Of a DNA stretch of 64,000 nt, positions 24,823 through 33,218 are shown piece after piece. A program made the position numbers and the translations under genes. The DNA lies in NCBI RefSeq assembly GCF_900101105.1, contig NZ_FNGA01000003.1, forward strand, positions 248,001 to 312,000, written 5' to 3'. The notes under the pieces are model-generated. The model ran no database searches. It saw only the letters and a list, made by a program, of their open reading frames with translations, and was not told the origin of the DNA. Numbering within the stretch: position 1 is the stretch's first letter; each line of letters opens with the position of its first letter. The DNA is from Maridesulfovibrio ferrireducens. Lineage in GTDB: Bacteria > Desulfobacterota > Desulfovibrionia > Desulfovibrionales > Desulfovibrionaceae.

Positions 24823-26700
24823 ATGGCAAAGGAACCACGTCCGGTAGAAGAGCTTTCTTTATGGGATGATGCGCAGGCGATGATAACCAAGGCCAGAGCT
24901 GAGGGAATCGACACCGTTTACGAAAGGCTCCAGCATCAAACTCCTCATTGCAGAATTTGCGAACAAGGTCTCAGCTGTCGCAACTGTACCATGGGCCCTT
25001 GTAAAATCACAGCTAAAGCACCTCGCGGAGTCTGCGGCGCAGATGCAGATGTTGTTGTTGCCCGCAATTTCGGTCGTTTTGTGGCTGGTGGTTCAGCCGG
25101 TCATTCTGATCATGGTCGTGATTTGATTGAAGTCCTTGAAGCTATTGTAACTGGCGAAACTACTGATTATAAAATTACTGACGAACCTAAGCTTAGGCGG
25201 ATTGCTGAAGAGGTCGGAGTCACAGTTGCTGAACGTGATGTTAAAGCTGTTGCAACCGATCTTTTAGAAGTCTTTTTCGGAGATTTCGGCAGTCGTAAAA
25301 AGCAGATTTCATTTCTTTCACGCGTTCCTCAAAAACGTAAAGACATTTGGAAAAAGCTTGGTATGACTCCTCGCGGTGTCGATCGCGAAATAGCAGAAAT
25401 GATGCATCGCACGCATATGGGATGCGATAACGATGCTCCTAACACAATGATTCATGCGGCTCGAACTTCGCTTTCTGACGGTTGGGGCGGTTCTATGATC
25501 GGAACTGAGCTTTCAGATGTCATTTTCGGGACTCCGTCTCCTTCTATGTCTGAAGCTAATTTAGGCGTTATCAAAGAAGATAAAGTTAATATTCTCGTAC
25601 ACGGGCATAATCCCGTTGTTTCCGAAATGATTCTTGCCGCAGCGCGTGACCCTCAGATTATAGCCGAGGCAAAAGCTCTCGGAGCCACCGGAATTAACGT
25701 TGCCGGACTCTGCTGCACCGGTAATGAATTGCTGATGCGTCAGGGCATTCCTATGGCAGGAAATCATCTTATGACAGAACTGGCAATTATCACCGGAGCC
25801 GTTGAAGCTGTGGTTGTAGATTACCAGTGTATTATGCCTAGTCTTGTTCAGATATCCGGTTGTTATCACACCAGATTTATTGATACCGCGCAAAAAGCCC
25901 GTTTCACCGGAGCTATTCATTTTGATATTCATCCGAGCAACGCTCTTGAACAGGCTCGTGAAATCGTCCGTCTGGCAGTTAAAGCCTATTCCGAACGTGA
26001 TGCGTCCCGTGTAGATATCCCATGTGAACCCGTAAAAATTATGACTGGTTTTTCAAACGAAGCTGTCATATCTGCGCTCGGCGGAACGCTTGATCCTCTG
26101 ATTCAGGCGATTGTTGCCGGAGATGTACGTGGGGCAGTTGGTATCGTTGGGTGTAATAATCCAAAAATTAAACAGGATTCCATGAATGTCACCCTTGCCA
26201 AGGAGCTGATCAAGAAGGATATTCTTGTTTTGGTAACCGGATGCGTAACAACCGCAGCAGGCAAAGCCGGACTTCTTGTGCCGGAGGCTATAGAAATGGC
26301 CGGACCGGGTCTTAAAAAAGTTTGCGGAGCACTGGGTATCCCGCCTGTATTGCATTACGGTTCTTGCGTAGATAATGCGCGTATCCTGCAACTTTGTGCC
26401 GCACTGGCCAATGCTCTGAATGTTGATATCAGTGATCTTCCCGTCGGAGCATCTTCCCCTGAATGGTATTCTGAAAAAGCCGCTGCTATCGGCTTATATG
26501 CCGTTGCAAGTGGAATTTATACTCATCTTGGTCATCCTCCGAATATTCTCGGTTCTGAAACTGTCACGAACCTTGCCGTTTCAGGTCTTGAAGATCTTGT
26601 AGGTGCTTCTTTTGTTATCGAACCTGATCCCGTTAAGGCCGCTGAACTTTTTGATATACGTATCAAGGCTAAGCGTAAGGGACTCGGACTTAGCGAATAG
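24823..26700 (+). CDS. cooS: Anaerobic carbon monoxide dehydrogenase catalytic subunit
   Basis: 625 residues, normal for monofunctional Ni-Fe CODH. Oxidises CO to CO2 at the C-cluster (NiFe4S4). The N-terminal CRICEQGLSCRNCTMGPCKI holds ligands of the D- and B-clusters. The HMGCDNDAPNTMIHAARTSL segment and the later VAGLCCTGNE, IVGCNNPK, VTGCVTTAAGKAG and YGSCVDNAR blocks carry the C-cluster cysteines and active-site His. ATG with a GGGAGG site. No cooF or Ech-type hydrogenase genes adjoin it, so electrons must leave through carriers encoded elsewhere. Controlled by the CooA site upstream; cooC follows 18 nt after its stop. Confidence 0.97.
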   Translation: MAKEPRPVEELSLWDDAQAMITKARAEGIDTVYERLQHQTPHCRICEQGLSCRNCTMGPCKITAKAPRGVCGADADVVVARNFGRFVAGGSAGHSDHGRDLIEVLEAIVTGETTDYKITDEPKLRRIAEEVGVTVAERDVKAVATDLLEVFFGDFGSRKKQISFLSRVPQKRKDIWKKLGMTPRGVDREIAEMMHRTHMGCDNDAPNTMIHAARTSLSDGWGGSMIGTELSDVIFGTPSPSMSEANLGVIKEDKVNILVHGHNPVVSEMILAAARDPQIIAEAKALGATGINVAGLCCTGNELLMRQGIPMAGNHLMTELAIITGAVEAVVVDYQCIMPSLVQISGCYHTRFIDTAQKARFTGAIHFDIHPSNALEQAREIVRLAVKAYSERDASRVDIPCEPVKIMTGFSNEAVISALGGTLDPLIQAIVAGDVRGAVGIVGCNNPKIKQDSMNVTLAKELIKKDILVLVTGCVTTAAGKAGLLVPEAIEMAGPGLKKVCGALGIPPVLHYGSCVDNARILQLCAALANALNVDISDLPVGASSPEWYSEKAAAIGLYAVASGIYTHLGHPPNILGSETVTNLAVSGLEDLVGASFVIEPDPVKAAELFDIRIKAKRKGLGLSE

Positions 26701-26718
26701 GAATATCAGGAGCAGCTT

Positions 26719-27495
26719 ATGAAACTGGCATTTGCAGGAAAAGGTGGAGTCGGAAAGACCTCTGTCACATCATGGATGGCGGATTGGCTGGCTAGGAACG
26801 GGCATAATGTCTGGATGATTGATGCGGATACAGCTCTTTCACTCGGACAGGCATCAGGGCTTGATCCTGAGTCATTGCCACTGCCTATAATCAGCAGAAA
26901 AGACCTTGTGCATGAACGTATCCATGAAGGTGGTTTTTTAAATCTCAACCCGGACGTTGGCGATTTGCCGGATGATTTGGCTGTTGATATTCCATTATCC
27001 TCAAAACCTTTGCCGGGGATAATTCCCGGACGCAAACGTCTTCTTGTCATGGGTGGACTCACGAATGCGGGAGGCGGGTGTGCATGTGATGCCAACGCGC
27101 TGTTAAAAGCTATTCTCGCGCATGTTGTTATGGATAGTGATGATTGCGTTCTGGTTGATCTTGAAGCCGGAGTGGAGCATTTGGGAAGAGGGACAGTTAC
27201 CTATGTTGACGGTCTTGTCGTTGTAACTGAACCAAGTTTGCGGAGTTTTCAGACTGCATCCGACGTAGGGCGCATGGGGCTGGAGTTGGGACTTGATAAT
27301 CAGGCTATGGTTATCAATCGCTATATGGGCGGCATTCCTCCCGATCTTCCGCATCTTCCAAAGTGGTATACGACGATTCCACCTCTGGCAGGACTTGTAG
27401 AGCGGCAAATGATGGATGGCAATGTTCTGAGCCTTCCTGAATCTGATGAGATTGATATTATTCTTGAACAGCTTGTCAAACAAATGGGGCTGTAA
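26719..27495 (+). CDS. cooC: CODH nickel-insertion ATPase CooC
   Basis: 258 residues. MinD-type ATPase with Walker A FAGKGGVGKTSV at residues 5–16 and the CooC-specific CxC pair, Cys121 and Cys123, in GGGCACDANALL; in characterised CooC the dimer binds one metal ion through this motif. VLVDLEAGVEHLGRG is the family's switch region. It loads nickel into the CooS C-cluster in the cytoplasm. Second gene of the CooA-controlled operon, followed by a terminator. No cooJ or cooT genes are nearby. Confidence 0.96.
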   Translation: MKLAFAGKGGVGKTSVTSWMADWLARNGHNVWMIDADTALSLGQASGLDPESLPLPIISRKDLVHERIHEGGFLNLNPDVGDLPDDLAVDIPLSSKPLPGIIPGRKRLLVMGGLTNAGGGCACDANALLKAILAHVVMDSDDCVLVDLEAGVEHLGRGTVTYVDGLVVVTEPSLRSFQTASDVGRMGLELGLDNQAMVINRYMGGIPPDLPHLPKWYTTIPPLAGLVERQMMDGNVLSLPESDEIDIILEQLVKQMGL

Positions 27496-27530
27496 AAAAT
27501 AAAATCAGTCAGTTAACTTAATGCGTTTAG

Positions 27531-27580
27531 CGACCTTCCGGAATGATGAGGTAACTTTGATTTTCGGGAGGTTGTTTTTT
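27531..27580 (+). terminator. Terminator of the cooS–cooC operon
   Basis: CGACCTTCCG (27531–27540) pairs with CGGGAGGTTG (27565–27574) with two G·T pairs, followed by TTTTTTTAT. The 24-nt loop is long. Confidence 0.7.
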
Positions 27581-27586
27581 TATCGT

Positions 27587-28240
27587 TTAACGCTGTTCAG
27601 AACTTCTGAAAGCCCCACCTAAATAATAATAAATATTCTTGGTCGTTTCTAAAATTATATATGGAGCCGTGCGAAAGTTGGTCCACCATTTTTCGGAAAT
27701 CGGTTCGTATGGCGTGGCAACTACAATAAATTCTTTGTCAGGAAGCGTATCACGAAAGATTTTACCGGCTCGTCCGGTATGAAGCGGTGATGTAACGAGA
27801 ATGATCTTTTTTATGTCTGCGTCAGATTTTTTTTCATTGAACATTTTTTTCAGCTGTTCAGCTTCATCAATAGTGCTCATGCTATCTTCACCGAAATAAT
27901 TAATACTACTTTCCGGTACACCTTTTTTAAGCAAAACTTCCCGATAAATTTCCCATTGAAATTTGCGGTTAATACCTAGGTCGCGAAGAGCTTTTACTTC
28001 TGTATATATGATAGGCTTACTGACTAATATTTGAGGAGCATAGCCCTCATTATAAAGCTCTGCCGCATAAATGGGGCGGAAATATTGACCGCCTAGTACG
28101 ACGATTGCATCTGCTTTTTCCAGTTTATCCGTTTGTTGCAAAATAGCAGGAGCGTAAAAGAAAAGTATGGCAGCAGCCACAATTCCTAAAAAGGTGATCG
28201 CTCCTAAAAGCGCAAACAAATTTCGAATAAGCTTTAAAAT
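27587..28240 (-). CDS. YdcF/DUF218-family membrane-anchored protein
   Basis: About 217 residues. An N-terminal membrane helix (FALLGAITFLGIVAAAILFF) is followed by the DUF218 α/β domain: ADAIVVLGGQYFRPIYAAEL, EDSMSTIDEAEQL and ILVTSPLHTGRAGKIF with its conserved Ser/His. Members act in envelope biology (SanA/ElyC-type), but no reaction is fixed. The start is odd. No in-frame ATG or GTG exists after the stop at 28250–28252; the nearest TTG (28219) has no ribosome site. ATT at 28240 has AAGGGG 6 nt upstream and would give the N-terminus MLKLIRNLFALL, with the positive residues expected before an anchor. I chose ATT; TTG 28219 is the fallback. Confidence 0.8.
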   Translation of the reverse strand: MLKLIRNLFALLGAITFLGIVAAAILFFYAPAILQQTDKLEKADAIVVLGGQYFRPIYAAELYNEGYAPQILVSKPIIYTEVKALRDLGINRKFQWEIYREVLLKKGVPESSINYFGEDSMSTIDEAEQLKKMFNEKKSDADIKKIILVTSPLHTGRAGKIFRDTLPDKEFIVVATPYEPISEKWWTNFRTAPYIILETTKNIYYYLGGAFRSSEQR

Positions 28241-28289
28241 AATAGCCCCTTATAAAAGCCTTTAAGTGATACTCGCTAAAGACCAAATC

Positions 28290-28352
28290 ATTAAAAAGTT
28301 TTGGGATTCTTAAACCCTTTTCCCAAAAAGGTTTAAGCCGCCAGAGGCATTC
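28290..28352 (-). repeat. REP-like hairpin element downstream of tgt
   Basis: On the minus strand GCCTCTGGCGGC is followed by CTTAAACC (28337–28330), a CCTTTTTGGGAAAA-type loop, GGTTTAAG (28316–28309), then AATCCCAAAACTTTTTAA. This arrangement, a GCC-rich lead, a hairpin and AATCCC, resembles short dispersed elements common after genes in Desulfovibrio. It may end tgt transcripts. Confidence 0.45.
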
Positions 28353-28359
28353 TCTTTCC

Positions 28360-29493
28360 TTATACAACAGGCTCGTAAACAGCTTCGTATTTCTTGCGCA
28401 AATCTGCAAAAGTACCATTCTTGATAGCTTCGCGTGCTTGCTCGGTCAGATTCAAGAAGAATCTCAAATTGTGAATTGAGTTAAGCTGAGATGAAAGCAG
28501 CTCTTTAGCTGTGTAAATATGGCGCAGATATGCTTTGCTGAAATTTCTGCATGTGTAGCAATCGCAGTTGGGATCAAGAGGGGAATCATCTTCGCGATAC
28601 TGAGCGCGTTTGATGTTAACTTTGCCTTGGCTGGTGTAAAGGGTTCCATTGCGTGCATTCCTTGTGGGCAGTACGCAATCGAACATATCTACGCCGTTGG
28701 CGATTCCTTCGAGAATATCAAGTGGAGTTCCGACCCCCATCAGATATCTTGGTTTGTCCTGTGGAAGTTTAGGTCCGATGTGCCTGAGGATGTCATACAT
28801 ATCAGGGATAGGTTCACCGACACTTAATCCGCCGATGGCATAGCCTTCGAATGGGATCTCAGTGAGTTGCTCGAGGCTTTTTTCGCGTAGATCTTTGTGG
28901 AACCCGCCCTGAATAATTCCGAACATTAACTGATCGCCGGAACCTACGGGATAAGCATCCCGGCATCTTTGTGCCCAGCGGGTAGTCATTTCAAGAGAAC
29001 GCTCTGTGTATTCACGGTCATTTCCGTATCCGACGCATTCGTCAAGAACCATCATTATATCTGAACCGAGGTTTTTTTGAATGGAAATAACTTTTTCAGG
29101 TGAAAAGAAATGTTTAGAGCCGTCTAAGTAAGAACGGAATTCGACTCCCTGTTCGGTTATTTTGCGGATTGATTCAAGGCTGAAAACCTGAAAACCGCCG
29201 CTGTCTGTGAGAATAGGACGATCCCAGTTGGAAAATTTATGCAGACCGCCTCTACGGGCGATTAATTCATCTCCGGGTCTTAGATAGAGATGATATGTGT
29301 TGCCCAGAATAATTTGTGACCCGATTTCTTTTAGATCGCGCGGAGAAACAGCTTTAACAGTTCCTTGTGTACCGACAGGCATATAAACAGGTGTTTCAAT
29401 GTCACCGTGGGCAGTGGTCAGGGTTCCGAGGCGTGCGTTTCCATCGGTTGCATGAATTTTAAAAGTGCCGGGTTTTGTTGTGTTTTCAGTCAT
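28360..29493 (-). CDS. tgt: Queuine/preQ1 tRNA-ribosyltransferase
   Basis: 377 residues, the usual size. Exchanges the wobble guanine of GUN-anticodon tRNAs (including the tRNA-Asn GTT encoded at 4.7–5.0 kb) for preQ1. Motifs: [24 protein letters not shown] with a catalytic Asp, GGLSVGEP, and [20 protein letters not shown]. The zinc site [16 protein letters not shown] is intact. Start ATG overlaps the nth stop by one base (both minus), so nth and tgt are translated in tandem. Confidence 0.97.
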   Translation of the reverse strand: MTENTTKPGTFKIHATDGNARLGTLTTAHGDIETPVYMPVGTQGTVKAVSPRDLKEIGSQIILGNTYHLYLRPGDELIARRGGLHKFSNWDRPILTDSGGFQVFSLESIRKITEQGVEFRSYLDGSKHFFSPEKVISIQKNLGSDIMMVLDECVGYGNDREYTERSLEMTTRWAQRCRDAYPVGSGDQLMFGIIQGGFHKDLREKSLEQLTEIPFEGYAIGGLSVGEPIPDMYDILRHIGPKLPQDKPRYLMGVGTPLDILEGIANGVDMFDCVLPTRNARNGTLYTSQGKVNIKRAQYREDDSPLDPNCDCYTCRNFSKAYLRHIYTAKELLSSQLNSIHNLRFFLNLTEQAREAIKNGTFADLRKKYEAVYEPVV

Positions 29494-30179
29494 TATTTTT
29501 TCTCAATTCCGTTTTTAGGACATATATCGTTTAGTGGACAAATATTGCATTTAGGGCTTCTGGCGGGGCATATGTCGCGTCCGAAGAGTACCAGTAAGTG
29601 GTTTGCAATTCCCCAGTTTTCTCTTTTAAACAGCGGCATCAGATCTCTTTCAATAATAATGGGATTGGTGCTTACTGTTAATCCCATTCTGAACGAAAGA
29701 CGTTTTACATGAGTATCGACGGCAACGCCTTCGTGTACATCCATTGCATTGGAAAGCACTATGTTGGCTGTTTTGCGTGCGACTCCGGGTAGTCGTGTCA
29801 TTTCCTGCATGCTGCGTGGCAACTCGCCGTCAAATTCATCCATTAAAAGGATAGCGGCGGCCTTGAGATTTTTGGCTTTATTTCTGAATAATCCCGTTGA
29901 GCGGATCACACTTTCAATATCTGTAACGTCCGCTTTGCAAAGCTCTGCAGGGCCGGGCCATTTTGCGAAAAGTGCGGGAGTTATTTTGTTGACCCTCACG
30001 TCAGTACATTGCGCAGCAAGAACGGTAGAAACCAAAAGTTCCCATCCGTTTTTCCAGTCAAGTTCAGGCGTTGGATCAGGGTATCGCTTCAGTAGACGAG
30101 AATATATTTCTTTTGCTCTTTTAGCGACTTCCTTTTCGGGCAAACTATTCTTTATAACCATATCAGGACGGGCTATCAT
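29493..30179 (-). CDS. nth: Endonuclease III (DNA glycosylase/AP lyase)
   Basis: 228 residues, a little longer than E. coli Nth (211). Removes oxidised pyrimidines in base-excision repair. The helix-hairpin-helix [16 protein letters not shown] carries the catalytic Lys, and [13 protein letters not shown] carries the catalytic Asp. The C-terminal [4Fe-4S] loop [17 protein letters not shown] has the exact C-x6-C-x2-C-x5-C spacing. The N-terminal ~25 residues are extra, so an internal start (M7) is possible; the ribosome site before ATG 30179 is weak. Confidence 0.96.
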   Translation of the reverse strand: MIARPDMVIKNSLPEKEVAKRAKEIYSRLLKRYPDPTPELDWKNGWELLVSTVLAAQCTDVRVNKITPALFAKWPGPAELCKADVTDIESVIRSTGLFRNKAKNLKAAAILLMDEFDGELPRSMQEMTRLPGVARKTANIVLSNAMDVHEGVAVDTHVKRLSFRMGLTVSTNPIIIERDLMPLFKRENWGIANHLLVLFGRDICPARSPKCNICPLNDICPKNGIEKK

Positions 30180-30287
30180 TTCTTTTTATAACTTACAATC
30201 TTCATAGTCAGTATTTGAAAGTTATAACTGTTGCACGGTGTATCAAATCATGTATTGTTAAATCATAAATTATTCGGAGGAAAGATT

Positions 30288-30572
30288 ATGAAATTATTAA
30301 TCAGTTTACTAGTGGCAGGAACTCTCCTGTTGTCCGGGGCGTTTGTGACTTCAGCACAGTCTGAAGATTGTTCAGGGCTGATTGTTGCAAAGTGTGCGTC
30401 ATGTCACAGCCTCAAAAGAGTATGCCGTGCTCTGGGTAAAAAAGATCTTGCTCAGTGGCAGAAGACCAACGAAAGAATGGTCAAAAAGGGCATGACAGTA
30501 ACTGACGCGGAGCTTGCAGATATTAACAAATATCTATCTGGAGCAACGTCTGATGATGCTATTTGTAAGTAG
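30288..30572 (+). CDS. Small periplasmic monoheme cytochrome c
   Basis: 94 residues. Signal peptide (MKLLISLLVAGTLLLSG…SAQ) and one heme motif, Cys36-Ala-Ser-Cys39-His40. The rest looks like a short class I cytochrome c domain, with a Met-rich NERMVKKGMTVTDAELADI stretch that probably gives the sixth ligand. Three more cysteines (28, 46, 93) are unusual in so small a cytochrome. I start at ATG 30288, which has CGGAGG 7 nt upstream; the in-frame ATG 57 nt earlier has neither a site nor signal-peptide character. The redox partner is unknown. cutA follows 8 nt after its stop. Confidence 0.88.
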   Translation: MKLLISLLVAGTLLLSGAFVTSAQSEDCSGLIVAKCASCHSLKRVCRALGKKDLAQWQKTNERMVKKGMTVTDAELADINKYLSGATSDDAICK

Positions 30573-30580
30573 GTAAATTC

Positions 30581-30907
30581 GTGAAAAATGATCTGCACAT
30601 AACGCTGGTATATATTACTGTAGGAGACGTGGAAGAAGCTCGTGAAATTGGCAGCGAGCTTCTTATGCGTCATCTTGCCGCGTGTGTTAATATTTTTGAT
30701 AAAATGGAATCAATGTATTGGTGGGAAGGGCGGCTGGAAAGTTCATCTGAGGCTGTACTGCTGGCGAAAACGATTCCATCTCTTGTGGAAAAATTAACTG
30801 AAACAGTCAAAAATCTGCACAGTTATGATTGTCCCTGCATTGTTGCTGTTGAATCAAAAGAAGGTAACTCCGAGTTCTTTGAGTGGATAAATAGTCATAC
30901 CTCATGA
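30581..30907 (+). CDS. cutA: Divalent-cation tolerance protein CutA
   Basis: 108 residues, typical of CutA, a highly stable cytoplasmic trimer. Recognised by LLMRHLAACVNIFDKMESMYWWEG and by SYDCPCIVAVE. Genetically linked to copper tolerance, but the true function is debated. GTG start with an AGGT site. It closely follows the small cytochrome c gene, suggesting one transcript. Confidence 0.93.
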   Translation: MKNDLHITLVYITVGDVEEAREIGSELLMRHLAACVNIFDKMESMYWWEGRLESSSEAVLLAKTIPSLVEKLTETVKNLHSYDCPCIVAVESKEGNSEFFEWINSHTS

Positions 30908-31013
30908 CCACTTTATTGACTTTATCGGGTGTGAAAGCATAATGTCCGGTTTTGCAGAATGCTTGAAAATAGTGATCTGATTCTTTTTATGTTTTTCACC
31001 TGATGCTTTTGGA

Positions 31014-31043
31014 ACAGCCTGTTTGATTTGTAAAGCGGGCTGT
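31014..31043. repeat. Inverted repeat between cutA and the PfkB kinase gene
   Basis: ACAGCCTGTTT (31014–31024) and AAGCGGGCTGT (31033–31043) form an 11-bp stem with two G·T pairs. No U-tract follows on either strand, so a plain terminator is unlikely. Role unknown. Confidence 0.5.
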
Positions 31044-31110
31044 AAAAAATATAGAACTCGATACGACTTTATAGTTTACCTTTTTTTTAACAGTTTAAGG
31101 AGCGTTATTA

Positions 31111-32043
31111 ATGCAGATTTTAGTTTCCGGTTCAATTGCTTATGACAGAATTATGAGTTTTCCAGGTAGTTTTTCTGACCATATTATTCCTGAAAAAATC
31201 CACATGTTGAATATAAGTTTGCTTGTAGACGGACTTGATGAAAAGTTCGGTGGAACCGCTGGGAATATAGCATACGCACTGTCTTTGTTCAGTGAAAAGC
31301 CTGTTATTCTTGGAACTGTAGGTAAAGATTTTGACGTTTATGAGCAGTGGCTTACCAAACATGGTGTTGCACTTGACGGCGTAAAGCGTATTGACTCAGA
31401 TTTTACCGCAGGTGCTTATATTACTACCGATAAGTCTAATAACCAGATCACATGGTTTAACCTCGGGGCCATGAAATATTCTTGCGATTACGATTTTTCA
31501 GCAGTTGATACTGAAAACACTCTCGCAATTGTTTCGCCGGGTAACCTTGATGATATGCAGAATTTCCCTGAAACATATAGACAGAAGGGCATTTCTTTTA
31601 TTTTTGATCCGGGCCAAAATATCCCTGCATTCAGCGGTGAGCAGCTTCTCGGCATGATCAAAGGTTGTAAAATTCTCGTAGCTAATGACTACGAGCTTGA
31701 AATGATCATGAAATCTACCGAAAAAACCAGAGCCGAGTTAATGGAACTTTGTGAGTCCATCATCGTTACTCTCGGTGAAAAGGGATGTCTTGTTGTTGAA
31801 AAAGACGGCGAAACAGCTGTGCCTGCTGCCAAGGCAAGCGTAGTTGAAGATCCTACCGGAGCAGGAGATGCTTTCAGAGCAGGCCTGATCAAAGGGTTGT
31901 CTCTTGGAAAAACTCTGGTTGAATCTGCTCATATCGGCGCTGTCAGTGCTGTCTATTGCGTTGAAAAGCTTGGAACTCAGGAACATTCTTATACTGAGGA
32001 TGAATTCTGGGCTCGTTACAAATCCAGTTTCGGAGAAATTTAG
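31111..32043 (+). CDS. PfkB-family carbohydrate/nucleoside kinase
   Basis: 310 residues. Ribokinase fold: KFGGTAGNIAYALSLF is the N-terminal PfkB signature region and DPTGAGDAFRAGL the C-terminal one, with the catalytic Asp in GAGD. The lack of the ribokinase-specific N-terminal motifs and the long SFSDHIIPEKIHMLNISLLVD segment resemble adenosine-kinase-like PfkB proteins of Desulfovibrio and archaea. Substrate not fixed: adenosine, ribose or another sugar. ATG with AAGGAG. It is followed by two further kinase-like genes in the same direction. Confidence 0.88.
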   Translation: MQILVSGSIAYDRIMSFPGSFSDHIIPEKIHMLNISLLVDGLDEKFGGTAGNIAYALSLFSEKPVILGTVGKDFDVYEQWLTKHGVALDGVKRIDSDFTAGAYITTDKSNNQITWFNLGAMKYSCDYDFSAVDTENTLAIVSPGNLDDMQNFPETYRQKGISFIFDPGQNIPAFSGEQLLGMIKGCKILVANDYELEMIMKSTEKTRAELMELCESIIVTLGEKGCLVVEKDGETAVPAAKASVVEDPTGAGDAFRAGLIKGLSLGKTLVESAHIGAVSAVYCVEKLGTQEHSYTEDEFWARYKSSFGEI

Positions 32044-32135
32044 CGCGAACGGATAACTTTTTTGCAGGTAATCTGTCGGCAGGTAACTTTCTTCGCCTGG
32101 CTTACTTAATTTAAATTAAGTGGGAGGATAGTGAA

Positions 32136-33218
32136 GTGGTTGAATTAACTGCCGGTATGATTGAAAAATATCTGAAAGAGGCTTTCGGTACCGAAACGTC
32201 CCTTGTTGATTATGGTGACATAGGCTCACTTGATAAACAGGGTATGAAAAAATTCGGCTACGGGAAGCCTCTTCTTGTTCGTTTCAAAGTGAAAGGTAAA
32301 ATTCAAGAAACCGTAATTTCCGTTATGAAGGGCGATAATTACGGGCACCAGTTTTACTGGGATCGCGCTGCTGTTTTAATGTTTCAATATGAAACGTCAG
32401 GAAAGCTTAAGCGGCATGTAAAACCTATGGGGCTGGGTTATGTTGATAAATCCGGTAAAATGATTCCTCTACAGGAGCCGGAAGAGTTTTTTATTTTAAA
32501 TAAAAAGCTTGAAGGGTATGATTATTTTCAGGATCTTGACCGTATTCGCAAGGGCGGATTTTTAGATGCGGATAATGATCGTGCAGGTGAATTGGCAGAT
32601 TGGCTGGCAGATATTCATTCTTTAAAAAAAGATGATTCACATCTTTATACGCGAAGAGTCAGAGATCTTATCGGAAGCAGTGAGTGTATTATGGGACTTG
32701 TGGATGAGGCGTACAGTCATCCATGTGAATATTTCTCGCGGGATAGATTTATAAACCTTGAAAAGCGGCTTATAGACTGGAGATGGAAGCTTTCGCATTA
32801 TACACACAGGCTTTGTGCTGTTCATGGGGATTTTCATCCTTGGAATGTGCTTGTCGGTGGCCCAGACGGGTTCAGCGTTTTGGATAGAAGTCGCGGAGAA
32901 TGGGGAGAGGCCGCCGGAGATCTTTGCTGCATGGCGTCAAATTATATTCTTTTTGGTTTGTACGAAGGTAATTTATTCTCTGAAAAGTTCAGAAAGATGT
33001 ATATGACCTATTTTGAGCGATATCTTGAGAGAACCGGAGATATGGAAATTTTGGAAGTTATAGCTCCGTTTTTCGTTTTCAGGGGGCTGGTGATAGCTTC
33101 TCCGGTGTGGTATCCAGATCACCCTGAAACGGTAAGATCTTCGCTTTTAAGATTTATCGAGAATGTGCTTGAGGAGGAGGTTTTTGATTATGCCGGATTC
33201 GAAAGGTATATGCGTTAA
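32136..33218 (+). CDS. Aminoglycoside-phosphotransferase-fold (APH) kinase
   Basis: 360 residues. The kinase core has the catalytic loop VHGDFHPWN at about 229–237 and the metal-binding Asp in VLDRSRGEWG near residue 250 (in place of the commoner D-x-E/D). The N-lobe is divergent; no resistance-enzyme signature is seen, so a small-molecule or sugar substrate is more likely than an antibiotic. GTG start at 32136 with GGGAGG 8 nt upstream. It overlaps the next kinase gene by 29 nt, so the two should be coupled; fused APH + P-loop kinase proteins exist elsewhere. Confidence 0.8.
   Translation: MVELTAGMIEKYLKEAFGTETSLVDYGDIGSLDKQGMKKFGYGKPLLVRFKVKGKIQETVISVMKGDNYGHQFYWDRAAVLMFQYETSGKLKRHVKPMGLGYVDKSGKMIPLQEPEEFFILNKKLEGYDYFQDLDRIRKGGFLDADNDRAGELADWLADIHSLKKDDSHLYTRRVRDLIGSSECIMGLVDEAYSHPCEYFSRDRFINLEKRLIDWRWKLSHYTHRLCAVHGDFHPWNVLVGGPDGFSVLDRSRGEWGEAAGDLCCMASNYILFGLYEGNLFSEKFRKMYMTYFERYLERTGDMEILEVIAPFFVFRGLVIASPVWYPDHPETVRSSLLRFIENVLEEEVFDYAGFERYMR

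Noticed and set aside
28125-28418. Minus-strand 97-residue frame spanning the ydcF 5' region
   Set aside because: It crosses the REP-like hairpin and the end of tgt, has no ribosome site, and its protein looks random.
30231-30290. Upstream start for the small cytochrome c
   Set aside because: No ribosome site and an un-signal-like lead; ATG 30288 has CGGAGG and a proper signal peptide.
32136-33218. Aminoglycoside-resistance gene
   Set aside because: Only the general APH fold is seen; no resistance-enzyme signatures and no mobile context.
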